In this document: positions 8,519 through 18,701 of the stretch, one piece after another
How positions within the stretch are numbered: position 1 is the first letter of the stretch
Layout: every line of letters begins with the position of its first letter
Assembly (NCBI GenBank): GCA_028875875.1
Contig: JAGWUV010000005.1
Span: 1 to 64,000, forward strand
DNA from: Bacteroidota bacterium
GTDB lineage: Bacteria; Bacteroidota; Bacteroidia; Chitinophagales; Chitinophagaceae
Reading direction: 5' to 3'
DNA: 64,000 nt
The notes under the pieces: generated by a model
Seen by the model: only the letters and a program-made list of their open reading frames with translations
What the model was told of the DNA's origin: nothing
The model's database searches: none
Translations under genes and position numbers: made by a program

Positions 8519-8796
8519 ACAAATGCACCTACTAAGGCAGTATATAAAAGTAACGGCAAAGCACTTTATTTTAAAAATGATATTTTTTGAACAATAAATG
8601 AATGATGCTGAATAAGGGTTTAAAAAAACATAACGGAGCTTTACCCCGTGAAAATTCTGTGAAGTAGAACAATTGAATGTAGCAGGGAGTTGATTCAGGT
8701 AGTTGCTGATGCCTTCGCTTCTTACATGTTTATTCTTTATTGTCTTTTAGCAGGATTAACCAACTAACAACATTGCTTAAACCAAATTGACGCCGT
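8519..8796. other. Divergent control region of sensor and arabinan operon
   Basis: About 280 bases between the divergent kinase and susC genes. It must contain the regulated promoter of the arabinan operon and the binding site of the AraC-type regulator. A short inverted repeat ACGG / CCGT lies around 8632-8650. No confident promoter boxes for susC were identified. Confidence 0.5.
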
Positions 8797-11700
8797 ATGA
8801 AAAGACGCAATTTTATTACAAGGAATGGTATCTCCAAACATTTCTTCCTATTAATTTTTATTTCTTTAAGTGTTGTGGCACCTGCGTTTGCGCAGCAAGT
8901 GTACACAGGTTTTGTAAGAGATCAGAAAGGTAATCCATTGGTCGGGGCTACTATCAGTGTTAAAAATAAATTGGTAACTGCTACCGCCAGCAACGGTCAG
9001 TTCAGTGTGAAAGGTGCGGAAGGCGATATGCTTACTGTAACTTTTGTAGGTTACCAGGCTTATAATATTAAGTTGGGGGGTACGCATAGTTTAACGATTG
9101 TTTTGAGTCCGAGTGTATCTCAAATGGAAGATGTGGTTGTGGTAGGCTATGGTACTGTGAAGAAGAAAGACCTGACAGGGTCGGTTGCTGTTGTTAATGT
9201 TGCGGATGCACAGAAAAATCCCACACACGATGCTGCAAAAATGTTGCAAGGCCAGGTGGCCGGTGTAACTGTACAAGGTTCAGGCGAACCCGGCGGTTAT
9301 GTATCTATTAAGATCCGTGGTGTAACTTCATTCGATCCCAATGGTAATAATGCTAACAGCCCTCTGTTTGTGGTAGATGGGGTTATAGTAGATGCTCCAT
9401 TCGATTTTTCAACAGATGATATAGAATCTATCCAGGTACTAAAAGATGCTTCTGCAACGGCTATCTATGGTACACGTGGTGCTCCCGGTGTTATCATCAT
9501 CACTACCAAAAAAGGGAAAGCAGGAGCGCCAAGAGTAACGCTTAACAGTTACTATGGTATTCAGAATGTTCCTAAAAAAATAGCTGTACTGGATAGAGTA
9601 GGTTACCAGAAAGTGGTAAATGCAGCTGATGTAAATGCAGGCCTCGCATTGGCTCCTGCAAATGATCCTACCAGTCCTAATTATGTTTCTAATATTAATA
9701 CAGATTGGCAGCATGAAGCTTTAAAAACAGGAATTATTCAGGATCACAACATCGGTGTGTCTGGCGGCTCTGAATCTTTATTCTATAACCTTGCCTTAGG
9801 TTATTTCAATCAAACCGGTTATCAGGTTGGTCCACAGGCTTATAACAGGTATACTATCAATACCAGTTTGCAGGGTAAGAAGGGAAAACTTAGTTATGGT
9901 GCAAGGGTCGCATACACTTATTCTAAAAAAGGTAATTACGCCGGAACGGCTAACCACGCTGTATTTGGTGGTACTGTAACTTCCATGCTCACCGCTATTC
10001 CTACCTTAGGTGTTTATGACAGCTCAAGACTAGGTGGGTATGCTGGTTCTGATCAAACAATCAATAGGGCTATCTCAGCGAATGTTGTTGGTTTGAATAA
10101 ATTGATCGATGACTGGAGTGAACGTAACAGGATATTATTAAACGGCTGGGCTGAACTTGAAATTATAAAGAACCTGAAATATAGGATCAACGCAAGCTTT
10201 GACAGAACTGATTACAAGAACTACCATTATGAACCAAAGTTTGATATGGGTTTTTATTATGTAAACTCTCAGTATTACTATCATGAAGACTTTGGTGCTC
10301 CGAATACGCAATTGATAGAAAATACACTAGCATATTCTTTCAAGAAGAGGAAACACCAGGTAGATCTGCTGGCAGGTTATACTTTCCAAAAATCAAATAT
10401 TAATTGGGTTTCCGGTTCATCACGTTCAAGTGCAGACTTTAATTATCAAACGTTCAGCAATGCAGCTGCCAGTGCTAATACTATCACTGAGTACAGAGGT
10501 CTTAACACGATCACTGGTAGATTGGCAAGATTAAACTATAACTACGATAACCGTTACCTGTTCACTGCCAACTTCAGAAGAGATGGCTCTTCAAAATTCG
10601 CACCTTCTAATACCTACGGTAATTTCGTTGGTTTTGCAGGTGCGTGGAATGTTCATAATGAGAAGTTCATTCATCTTCCATCACAGATCAGTAGCTTAAA
10701 ACTGCGTGGTGGCTGGGGTTCTGTAGGAAATGAAAATCCACTTGGACAATACCAGTGGCAATCGTATATCAACAATGCTGCTAACTACAATTTTGCTAAT
10801 ACATTAGCGCCGGGTAGTATCACTGTATCCTTAACAGACCCGAATGTGCATTGGGAAACAACAACTACTACCAACGTTGCGATTGATTTAGGAATGTTCA
10901 ATGAGAAGTTAACCTTAACAGCAGAGTATTATAATAAAACACCAAAAGATTTATTGGTAAATCAACCTTTACCATACTCTGCCGGTTCAATGCCTGCGTC
11001 TATCATTACCAATGTAGGTTCTATGAGAAATACAGGTCTTGAGTTTACATTGGGGTATAAAAAAGTGAATGGCAAATTCACTTACAATGTAAATGCCAAC
11101 TTCTCTACATTAACTAATAAAGTATTACAGTTAGGTGTAGGAAACAATCCTATCTATGGTGCCGGAAGTAAAACACAGGTAGGGCATTCGGTTGGTGAAT
11201 TATATGGATACCAAACCGAAGGTTTGTTCCAAACAGCAGCACAGATAGCGAACCATGCGTACCAGTCTGCATTAACTTCTCCGGGTGATGTAATGTTCAA
11301 AGCACAAAATGCAGCAAACGAGAATAACCATGTATACCAGTTAACGGATGCTAACGACAGAACATTCTTAGGTACTACCATTCCTAAATATTACTATGGC
11401 TTAAACTTCGATGCAAAGTACCAGCAGTTTGATTTTTCTGTATTCTTCCAGGGTAGTGCAGGTAATAAAGTATTCAATGGCGTTTACCAGGCATTGATGT
11501 CTGGCCAGGATGGAAACCAGCATGTGGATGAACTTAATTTCTGGTCCTCAACAAACACCAACACGAATGTTCCCAGGCCCATTATGGGAGATCCTAACGG
11601 AAATGGAAGATTCTCTGACCGTTTTGTACAAGATGGATCGTATGTAAAACTGCAGAATATGCAGATCGGTTACAGCTTACCGGAATCTGTTTCACTCATA

Positions 11701-11880
11701 AAAAAACATATTCTTTCAAAACTGCGTATTTATGTTTCGGGTGAAAACCTTATCACTTTCAGTAAATATAAAGGATACGATCCTGATTTTATCAGTGATG
11801 GATTATTCAGTCGTGGATTCGATTATGGTTCATTCCCTAACGCAAGAACATTTATGTTCGGTATCCAGGCAGGTTTTTAA
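8797..11880 (+). CDS. SusC-like TonB-dependent oligosaccharide transporter
   Basis: A 1027-residue outer-membrane protein. The signal peptide ends PAFAQ. A carboxypeptidase-regulatory-like domain follows at about residues 38-108 (GFVRDQKGNPLVGATISV), then a TonB-box-like region MEDVVVVGYGTVKKKDLTG at 110. The plug domain includes FVVDGVIVD and LKDASATAIYGTRGAPGVIIITTKKG, and the barrel runs to the C-terminus. It imports bound glycan with energy from TonB, paired with the SusD-like lipoprotein starting 26 bases downstream. The hydrolases that follow point to arabinan or arabino-oligosaccharides as substrate. Confidence 0.95.
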   Translation: MKRRNFITRNGISKHFFLLIFISLSVVAPAFAQQVYTGFVRDQKGNPLVGATISVKNKLVTATASNGQFSVKGAEGDMLTVTFVGYQAYNIKLGGTHSLTIVLSPSVSQMEDVVVVGYGTVKKKDLTGSVAVVNVADAQKNPTHDAAKMLQGQVAGVTVQGSGEPGGYVSIKIRGVTSFDPNGNNANSPLFVVDGVIVDAPFDFSTDDIESIQVLKDASATAIYGTRGAPGVIIITTKKGKAGAPRVTLNSYYGIQNVPKKIAVLDRVGYQKVVNAADVNAGLALAPANDPTSPNYVSNINTDWQHEALKTGIIQDHNIGVSGGSESLFYNLALGYFNQTGYQVGPQAYNRYTINTSLQGKKGKLSYGARVAYTYSKKGNYAGTANHAVFGGTVTSMLTAIPTLGVYDSSRLGGYAGSDQTINRAISANVVGLNKLIDDWSERNRILLNGWAELEIIKNLKYRINASFDRTDYKNYHYEPKFDMGFYYVNSQYYYHEDFGAPNTQLIENTLAYSFKKRKHQVDLLAGYTFQKSNINWVSGSSRSSADFNYQTFSNAAASANTITEYRGLNTITGRLARLNYNYDNRYLFTANFRRDGSSKFAPSNTYGNFVGFAGAWNVHNEKFIHLPSQISSLKLRGGWGSVGNENPLGQYQWQSYINNAANYNFANTLAPGSITVSLTDPNVHWETTTTTNVAIDLGMFNEKLTLTAEYYNKTPKDLLVNQPLPYSAGSMPASIITNVGSMRNTGLEFTLGYKKVNGKFTYNVNANFSTLTNKVLQLGVGNNPIYGAGSKTQVGHSVGELYGYQTEGLFQTAAQIANHAYQSALTSPGDVMFKAQNAANENNHVYQLTDANDRTFLGTTIPKYYYGLNFDAKYQQFDFSVFFQGSAGNKVFNGVYQALMSGQDGNQHVDELNFWSSTNTNTNVPRPIMGDPNGNGRFSDRFVQDGSYVKLQNMQIGYSLPESVSLIKKHILSKLRIYVSGENLITFSKYKGYDPDFISDGLFSRGFDYGSFPNARTFMFGIQAGF

Positions 11881-11906
11881 TTATTCACCACTAATCTTAA
11901 TGAAGT

Positions 11907-13472
11907 ATGAAAATATTTAATTTAAAATACGGTATTGCTTTCAGTTTATTGGCAGGCTTATTTGGCTGTGAAAAACAATTAACACAGGTGAACCCCAATA
12001 GCCAAACTTCTGCATCTTACTGGAAAACATCTAACGATGCATTGCAAGGTGTGAATTCTTGTTATCAAATGTTCCTGGAAGATGGCGGTTACATGCGTTT
12101 CACTCCTATTTTACTGAATATTCAGGGTGATGATGTGATCAGTAATAGCCCTTGGACGGCTATCTCTAACGTTGGGAAATTCCAGTTAGGTACAGCAGAT
12201 AATGCAGGATACGGATGGGCTTTTGATGAATTTTATCAAGGCGTATCAAGATGCAACCAGGTGTTGGCCAACGTGCCTGGCATATCAATGGATGCCGCTT
12301 TGAAGAACAGGATCCTGGGACAGGCTTATTTCATGCGTGGCTTGTATTTTTTCCATCTTGTAAATATGTGGGGTAATGTTCCTTTGCCAACGCAGGTTGC
12401 ACAGGTTGCACAACAATCTACAGCTGCTCAGGGATGGAACCAGGTAATTTCCGATTTTAAAACTGCGGTAGACCTTTTACCTGTTCAATATTCAACCACC
12501 GGAGGTGTTGACAAAAATGATTTGGGAAGAGCTACCAAAGGTGCTGCAATGGCTTTCTTGGGTAAAGCATATTTGTTTAATAAGAGATATGCCGAAGCTG
12601 CCGCACAGTTTAAAGCAGTGATTGACCTGGGCGTTTATGGATTGATGCCTAACTACAAAGATAATTTTACAGAAACTGCAGAAAATAATAAGGAATCAAT
12701 CTTCGAAATTCAGTTCTCGTTAACCGCTGGTGGTACAGATCTGCAATGGCAGGGTATCCCATCTTCTACATGGGGCTTCTATTCTGCAAGGGCTATCACA
12801 TTCGCTCCACCAAATTTCGGATGGAGAGATGTACAACCTTCCCGTACTTTATTGAATGAATTTCATTTGGAAAAAACTGCTACGGGTGGCATTGATCCTC
12901 GTTGTACTTCAACTATTTTTTATAATGATACGGCAGATACGCATCTTCCCAATACACCTATGTATCTAACTACTTTTCAGGCAGCCTATGCTACAAGCTC
13001 GGCTTACATGAATGACATTTATTGCAGGAAATATGAAAATGGTGAAGGCAATAAGCCGAATGAGTTCGACTGGAAATCAGGTATCAATGAAAGATTGATG
13101 CGTTATGCCGATGTGTTACTGATGTACGCAGAATGTGAAAACGAATTAGGTAACGCTACAGAATGTGCGAAGTATATTCAGATGGTTCGTTCAAGAGCGA
13201 ACCTGCCTGACAGATCAGCTGAATTTGCTACTTACACCCAATCTCAAATGCGTGACCAGATTGCTCATGAAAGAATGTTGGAATTTGGTTTGGAGGGGCA
13301 TCGTTTTGATGATATCCGCAGATGGGGATGGCTATCTGATGCAACAAAATTGGCATGGTTAAAATCAAGAGATGCTGAATTTAACAGTTATATACCCGGT
13401 AAAGAATTATTACCGATCCCGCAAACCGAGATCGATAATAACCCGGGTGTAAAACAAAACCCAACCTATTAA
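11907..13472 (+). CDS. SusD/RagB-like surface glycan-binding lipoprotein
   Basis: A 521-residue protein with a lipobox in LAGLFGCEKQ, so it is lipid-anchored at the outer membrane and probably surface-exposed over the SusC barrel. The N-terminal part shows the TPR-like helical SusD fold (QGVNSCYQMF, FMRGLYFFHLVNMWGNVP, KAYLFNKRYAEAAAQFK). The C-terminal SusD region includes LMRYADVLLMYAECENELG and ERMLEFGLEGHRFDDIRRWG. It probably captures arabinan chains for the SusC partner. A hairpin with a T-rich tail follows the stop, so susCD may be transcribed at a higher level than the hydrolases. Confidence 0.95.
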   Translation: MKIFNLKYGIAFSLLAGLFGCEKQLTQVNPNSQTSASYWKTSNDALQGVNSCYQMFLEDGGYMRFTPILLNIQGDDVISNSPWTAISNVGKFQLGTADNAGYGWAFDEFYQGVSRCNQVLANVPGISMDAALKNRILGQAYFMRGLYFFHLVNMWGNVPLPTQVAQVAQQSTAAQGWNQVISDFKTAVDLLPVQYSTTGGVDKNDLGRATKGAAMAFLGKAYLFNKRYAEAAAQFKAVIDLGVYGLMPNYKDNFTETAENNKESIFEIQFSLTAGGTDLQWQGIPSSTWGFYSARAITFAPPNFGWRDVQPSRTLLNEFHLEKTATGGIDPRCTSTIFYNDTADTHLPNTPMYLTTFQAAYATSSAYMNDIYCRKYENGEGNKPNEFDWKSGINERLMRYADVLLMYAECENELGNATECAKYIQMVRSRANLPDRSAEFATYTQSQMRDQIAHERMLEFGLEGHRFDDIRRWGWLSDATKLAWLKSRDAEFNSYIPGKELLPIPQTEIDNNPGVKQNPTY

Positions 13473-13501
13473 TCTTGTTTAATAATTGATTTAATGATTT
13501 T

Positions 13502-13556
13502 GCCGTAGTTCTTTGGTTGCGTTTTTTTAGGTTAACTGAAGACTACGGCCCTTTTT
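13502..13556 (+). terminator. Intra-operon hairpin after susD
   Basis: GCCGTAGT at 13502-13509 pairs with ACTACGGC at 13542-13549, with a loop of about 32 bases, and CCTTTTTCTTTTTTT follows. It lies between susD and the first hydrolase gene. It could act as a partial terminator or as an RNA 3'-end stabiliser that gives more SusCD than enzyme. Confidence 0.6.
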
Positions 13557-13576
13557 CTTTTTTTAATTATTTCTGT

Positions 13577-15121
13577 ATGCCTCGAAGGTTTGGAAAAATG
13601 GTAATGATCTTATTGATCGCTACAGGTGTAAAGTCGCAAAACAAAGTTGTATTGAATGCCGGTGCAGGTAAAGAAAAGATTAGCAAAAATATTTACGGTC
13701 ATTTTGCCGAGCATTTGGGTCATTGTATTTATGATGGTTTTTATGTAGGAGATAGCAATACAACCATACCTAATACCAATGGTGTTAGAAATGATATTAT
13801 TGCTGCATTGAAAAAATTAAAAGTGCCGGCTCTTCGCTGGCCCGGTGGTTGTTTTGCAGATACCTATCATTGGAAAGATGGTGTAGGTCCGAAGGATAAA
13901 AGACCAAGTATAGTGAATCGTTGGTGGGGTGGCGTTACGGAGAACAATAGTTTTGGAACACATGATTTTTTAAATATGTGTGAGCTGATTGGTGCAGAAC
14001 CTTATCTCGCCGGCAATGTGGGGAGCGGAACTGTGCAGGAAATGTCAGACTGGGTGCAATATGTAAATGGCTTGCCCAATGCCAGCCCAATGAGTAAGTG
14101 GCGTGTGCAGAACGGAAGAACACAACCCTGGAATGTGAAGTTATGGGGTGTAGGAAATGAAGTATGGGGTTGCGGAGGTAATATGAAACCCGAATACTAT
14201 GCTAATATTTACAAGCAGTATGCTACGTTCATGACAGATTGGACGAACTCTGATAGTCTTTTCCGGGTAGCATCAGGTGCAAATGTGGATGATTATCATT
14301 GGACGGAAGTAATGATGCGTGATATTCCGCATAATATGCTGGAGGGTGTGGCATTGCATCATTATTCATTTGTAAAATGGAGTGAGAAGGGATCAGCTAC
14401 AGATTACAACGAACAGCAATATTTCGAAACAATGAAAACGGCACTTCGTATGGAAGAGCTTGTTACGAAGCATGCCGCTATTATGGATAAGTACGATCCT
14501 GCTAAAAAAGTTGCTTTAGTTGTTGATGAATGGGGTGGATGGTATAATGTAGAACCCGGAACCAATCCCGGATTTTTATATCAGCAGAATACCATGCGGG
14601 ATGCAATGATCGCCGGTGTTACGCTGAATATCTTTAATAATCATTGCGACCGCGTTCGCATGGCCTGCCTTGCACAGGCGGTTAATGTATTACAAGCTGT
14701 GATACTAACCAATAAAGAAAAAATGATTTTAACACCCACCTATCATGTAATGGAGATGTATAATGTACACCAGGATGCAACCATGCTCCCTGTAAAAGTG
14801 CATAGTGACGATTATGTTTTTGGGAATGAAAAATTGCCAGCGGTTTCAGTTTCAGCATCAAGAGATAAAAATGGTGTTACACATATTTCATTAGTGAATA
14901 TCGATGCCGGTAAAGAACAGGCTGTTTCATTCGAAATAGATGGCAGCCGTTACAATAAAGTGAGCGGAAGAATATTAACATCAAAAAGATTGCAGGATTA
15001 TAATTCATTCGAGCATCCCAATGTAATTCAGCCTGCATCATTCTCTGATGTAAAGTTATCAGGTAATACCATGAATGTAGTATTGCCACCATTTTCAGTG
15101 CTTGTGTTAACACTTCAATAA
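13577..15121 (+). CDS. GH51 alpha-L-arabinofuranosidase
   Basis: A 514-residue enzyme that removes terminal alpha-L-arabinofuranose from arabinan or arabino-oligosaccharides. It has the GH51 hallmarks: NIYGHFAEHLGHCIYDG near the N-terminus, RWPGGCFADTYHW, the acid/base Glu (about residue 195) in GVGNEVWGCGG and the nucleophile Glu (about 318) in VDEWGGWY. The C-terminal beta domain ends FSVLVLTLQ. The N-terminus MVMILLIATGVKSQ looks like a signal peptide, so periplasmic action is likely. The ATG at 13577 lies just past the hairpin; Met at 13598 is an alternative start. It lacks the N-terminal carbohydrate-binding region of the second GH51 in the operon. Confidence 0.92.
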   Translation: MPRRFGKMVMILLIATGVKSQNKVVLNAGAGKEKISKNIYGHFAEHLGHCIYDGFYVGDSNTTIPNTNGVRNDIIAALKKLKVPALRWPGGCFADTYHWKDGVGPKDKRPSIVNRWWGGVTENNSFGTHDFLNMCELIGAEPYLAGNVGSGTVQEMSDWVQYVNGLPNASPMSKWRVQNGRTQPWNVKLWGVGNEVWGCGGNMKPEYYANIYKQYATFMTDWTNSDSLFRVASGANVDDYHWTEVMMRDIPHNMLEGVALHHYSFVKWSEKGSATDYNEQQYFETMKTALRMEELVTKHAAIMDKYDPAKKVALVVDEWGGWYNVEPGTNPGFLYQQNTMRDAMIAGVTLNIFNNHCDRVRMACLAQAVNVLQAVILTNKEKMILTPTYHVMEMYNVHQDATMLPVKVHSDDYVFGNEKLPAVSVSASRDKNGVTHISLVNIDAGKEQAVSFEIDGSRYNKVSGRILTSKRLQDYNSFEHPNVIQPASFSDVKLSGNTMNVVLPPFSVLVLTLQ

Positions 15122-15127
15122 AATAAG

Positions 15128-16615
15128 ATGCAAAGAGTATTGTCTATTGTAAGAAAGTTAATAAGTATAAGTATTGTTTGCTCGGCTGTTGCTTGTTCTA
15201 AAAGTTCAAATGGTCCGTCAACAACTGTTGATACAACACAACCACCAACAGTTACTTTCGATATTAATTCGATCAATGATACTTATGCTGATCTGGCTCC
15301 TTTTACTAATTATTTAAAATGGGGATCGTACAATGTACATGATCCTTCCATAAAAAAATTTGGTGATTATTATTACTGCTATAGCACTGATGTGGGTTAT
15401 GGTATCACTGTTCGTTCGGGTATACAAATACGTAAGTCGAAAGATCTTGTGCAATGGCAATATGTAGGATGGGTGTTCAATTCATTGCCCGCAGCTGGTG
15501 CTGCTTACATTACACAAAAAGGAGGTACGCCTTTTGATGCTTTATGGGCACCTTATATCATCAAGGTAGGTGCTGAGTATCGTTTGTATTATTCCTTGTC
15601 TTCCTCAACGGCGAGGTTGAGTGTAATCGGGCTGGCTACGGCTGTTAACCCCGAAGGCCCGTGGACAGAAAAAGGAATAGTAGTAACCTCCGCCAATGAT
15701 AATACTATTCAAACCAATGCAATCGATCCTACCGTTGTAATAACACCTGTCGGTGATCATTATATGTATTACGGTTCTGCATGGGATGGTATTTATATTG
15801 TAAAATTAGATCCCTCAACAGGCTTGGCAGCAGTGCAGGGAGATAAGGGTAAAAGAATTGCCAACAGGGGGTTTACCAATGGAAAATATAATGGTAATAT
15901 AGAAGGAGCAGAGATCATTTATTACCCTGATCAAAAAAAATATTATTTATTTATTTCTTACGATTGGCTTCAAACGAAATATAATGTTCGCGTATGCAGA
16001 TCTGATAATCCTGATGGTCCTTTTTACGATTTTAACAGTACAGATGCGAATACCAATGTTGATCATGGTCCTATGATCATTGCACCTTACCAGTTCAATG
16101 GTCATAGCGGATGGCAGGGTACTGCACACTGTACTGTGTTTGATGATGGAAGTGGTCAGTACTTTATCGCACACCAGGGCAGGCCGGGCATTGATAGTTA
16201 TTTCATGGATTTACATGTAAGGAAGCTTTTCTGGAATGCAGATGGCTGGCCGGTTGCATCACCTGAAAGGTATGCATGGGAAGACAACGCAATAGTACCT
16301 AAAGACAGTTTGGTGGGCAATTGGGAGCAGATCATTCTTGGCTATAAAGTGGTTCCTGGATATGCCGCAGAACAGGTGTCTCCTGATTTTCAAACCTCAG
16401 TCAGGCTAACACTTGCTGCTGATGGCACTTTGAATGGTGATGCCAATAGTAAGTGGACGTACAATGCACCATGGCTTCAGTTGAATTGGAGCAACGGCTA
16501 TACAGATAAAGTGTATGTGCAGAAAGGTAGGGATTGGGAGAACAGGAAAAATTCATTTATACTCACCGGATTAAATAATGCAGGTACGGCCATTTGGGCC
16601 AAGAAGGTTCAATAA
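15128..16615 (+). CDS. GH43 arabinan endo-1,5-alpha-L-arabinosidase lipoprotein
   Basis: A 495-residue protein with a lipobox-type N-terminus (SAVACSKSS). The five-bladed propeller shows the three GH43 acidic residues: Asp72 in NVHDPSIKKF, Asp200 in NAIDPTVV and Glu259 in GNIEGAEIIYYP. The last roughly 100 residues, beginning at VGNWEQIILGYKV, look like the small C-terminal barrel (lipocalin-like) found on bacterial endo-arabinanases. As a probable surface lipoprotein it would cut the arabinan backbone before import. It starts six bases after the preceding GH51 stop. Confidence 0.88.
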   Translation: MQRVLSIVRKLISISIVCSAVACSKSSNGPSTTVDTTQPPTVTFDINSINDTYADLAPFTNYLKWGSYNVHDPSIKKFGDYYYCYSTDVGYGITVRSGIQIRKSKDLVQWQYVGWVFNSLPAAGAAYITQKGGTPFDALWAPYIIKVGAEYRLYYSLSSSTARLSVIGLATAVNPEGPWTEKGIVVTSANDNTIQTNAIDPTVVITPVGDHYMYYGSAWDGIYIVKLDPSTGLAAVQGDKGKRIANRGFTNGKYNGNIEGAEIIYYPDQKKYYLFISYDWLQTKYNVRVCRSDNPDGPFYDFNSTDANTNVDHGPMIIAPYQFNGHSGWQGTAHCTVFDDGSGQYFIAHQGRPGIDSYFMDLHVRKLFWNADGWPVASPERYAWEDNAIVPKDSLVGNWEQIILGYKVVPGYAAEQVSPDFQTSVRLTLAADGTLNGDANSKWTYNAPWLQLNWSNGYTDKVYVQKGRDWENRKNSFILTGLNNAGTAIWAKKVQ

Positions 16616-16705
16616 AAGCAGAAGATGTTTTGAAAAGAAAAATAATCATGGATTATTTTATCTTGATTGTAAATAAATTAAAAGTATCAGGTTAAAATCA
16701 TAGCA

Positions 16706-18700
16706 ATGCGTGTACAAGTTAAAGTAGTATCTGGAAGAGCGGTAATGAGCTTTTTATTCTTTTTGTTTGCTCACATTTGTTTTACTCAACCCATCATCAT
16801 AAAGGCTAACCAGCCAAAGGCAAAGATTGAGCCTACGATGTGGGGTGTTTTTTTTGAAGACATCAACTTTGGTGCAGATGGAGGTATCTATGCTGAACTG
16901 GTAAAGAACCGTTCCTTTGAGTTTTCGAATCCTTTGATGGGATGGACAATAAAGCAAAAGAAATTCAGAGAAGGAGCTGTTGTGGTGCAAAACAGGCAAA
17001 ACAGCAACACAGCAAATCCAAGATATATTCAGGTAAATGTGGAGCATGCAGAAGAAGCGGATATTACCCTGATCAATGAAGGGTTCAGGGGTATGGGTAT
17101 TAAAAAAGATTTGCGTTATTACTTTTCACTCATGTACCAACAGCCCCTTGCCACAAAACTGCAGCTACATGTGTCATTGATCGATACCCTTGGTAATGTG
17201 TTAGGCGATACGGTTTTTGTTCCAACTCTGAATGATGGGGAATGGCATAAACAGTCAGTTAGTTTTTTATCCCATGCAACTTTCCCTAAAGCTCAATTGA
17301 AAATTGATTTTACTGGTGAAGGTAGTATCTCATTGGATATGCTATCACTTTTCCCGGCTGATACATGGAAGGGCAGACCCGGAGGAATGCGTGCAGATAT
17401 GGTACAGTTACTGGCAGATATGAAACCTGGTTTTATTCGTTTCCCCGGTGGATGTATTGTAGAGGGAAGAGACCTGAACAACAGGTATCAATGGAAAAAA
17501 ACAATCGGTCCGGTAGAAGAAAGGCAACTTATTATGAACAGGTGGAATGTTGAGTTTGCTCATAGGCCTGCACCTGATTATTTTCAAACATTTGGATTGG
17601 GGTTCTTCGAATACTTTCAGTTAGCGGAAGATATTGGAGCATCACCTTTGCCCATTCTCAATTGTGGTATGGCCTGCCAGTTCAACACCGCTGAAGTGGC
17701 TGCCTTAAATCAATTGGATCCTTATGTTCAGGATGCACTTGACCTCATCGAGTTTGCCAATGGAGATACCACTACACATTGGGGTAAAGTGAGAGCTTCA
17801 TTGGGCCATCCTGCTCCTTTCCATTTGCAAATGATGGGTATTGGTAATGAGAACTGGGGCCCTCAGTATTTAGAGCGTTTGGATATATTCACAAAAGCGA
17901 TCAAAAGTAAATATCCTGATATAAAACTGGTGAATAGTGCAGGTACCGATCCTGACGGAGAAAGGTTTGATTTCCTTAATAAAGCGCTTAGGAAAAGAAA
18001 TGCTGATATTATTGATGAACATTATTACCGCAGGCCTGAATGGTTCTTTGCTAATGCCGGAAGATATGATAATTATCCAAGGAATGGCAGTAAGGTATTT
18101 GCAGGAGAATATGCAGCACAAAGTGATAAAACGGTTAGTGTGAATAACAGGAATAACTGGCAGGCCGCCCTATCGGAGGCTGCATTTATGACGGGGTTAG
18201 AGAGAAATGCAGATGTGGTAAGTATGGCTTCTTATGCCCCCTTATTTTCTAATGCGGATGCATGGCAATGGACTCCTGATCTCATTTGGGTGAATAACCT
18301 GCAGGTATACGGAACACCTGATTATTATGTGCAACAATTATTCTCTTTGAATAAAGGTTCTGTTGTGGTACCTGCTCTGCAAAACGGGAAAGCACTGGAA
18401 GGACAGGATAGTTTGTATGCCAGCTCCTGTATTGATGATGTAACGCATGAACTGATCATAAAGATCATAAATGCATCATCCGTTACAAAGATGCAAGCGA
18501 TTAATATTGAAGGCGTAAAAAAACTAAGTAATAAACTTAAGTGTACCCTTTTAAAAGCTGATGATCTAATGGCTGTGAATTCTTTTAATCATCCATCAGC
18601 TATTCATCCTTTCATGGCAGAACAACCTGTTAAAGGAAAGAAATTTGATGTTCAGATACCGGCGCAATCATTTGCGGTGTATCGCATACAATTTGAATAA
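16706..18700 (+). CDS. GH51 alpha-L-arabinofuranosidase with N-terminal CBM-like region
   Basis: A 664-residue enzyme. After a signal peptide (FLFAHICFTQ) comes a short GH51 strand region (KIEPTMWGVFFEDINFGADGG), then an inserted carbohydrate-binding-module-like beta domain at about residues 80-215. The catalytic barrel follows: FIRFPGGCIVEGRDL, acid/base Glu382 in MGIGNENWGPQY and nucleophile Glu468 in VFAGEYAAQS. The C-terminal beta domain ends FAVYRIQFE. This longer domain plan differs from the compact GH51 earlier in the operon, so the two probably act on different linkages or chain lengths. The 90-base gap to the previous gene holds a weak AT hairpin. Confidence 0.92.
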   Translation: MRVQVKVVSGRAVMSFLFFLFAHICFTQPIIIKANQPKAKIEPTMWGVFFEDINFGADGGIYAELVKNRSFEFSNPLMGWTIKQKKFREGAVVVQNRQNSNTANPRYIQVNVEHAEEADITLINEGFRGMGIKKDLRYYFSLMYQQPLATKLQLHVSLIDTLGNVLGDTVFVPTLNDGEWHKQSVSFLSHATFPKAQLKIDFTGEGSISLDMLSLFPADTWKGRPGGMRADMVQLLADMKPGFIRFPGGCIVEGRDLNNRYQWKKTIGPVEERQLIMNRWNVEFAHRPAPDYFQTFGLGFFEYFQLAEDIGASPLPILNCGMACQFNTAEVAALNQLDPYVQDALDLIEFANGDTTTHWGKVRASLGHPAPFHLQMMGIGNENWGPQYLERLDIFTKAIKSKYPDIKLVNSAGTDPDGERFDFLNKALRKRNADIIDEHYYRRPEWFFANAGRYDNYPRNGSKVFAGEYAAQSDKTVSVNNRNNWQAALSEAAFMTGLERNADVVSMASYAPLFSNADAWQWTPDLIWVNNLQVYGTPDYYVQQLFSLNKGSVVVPALQNGKALEGQDSLYASSCIDDVTHELIIKIINASSVTKMQAINIEGVKKLSNKLKCTLLKADDLMAVNSFNHPSAIHPFMAEQPVKGKKFDVQIPAQSFAVYRIQFE

Positions 18701-18701
18701 T

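Noticed and set aside
8866-9714. Antisense open frames inside susC
   Set aside because: They lie wholly within a well-supported gene on the other strand and have no recognisable domains.
16641-16657. AT-only hairpin between the GH43 and GH51 genes
   Set aside because: Seven AT-rich pairs with a three-base loop and a poor T-run; too weak to call a terminator.
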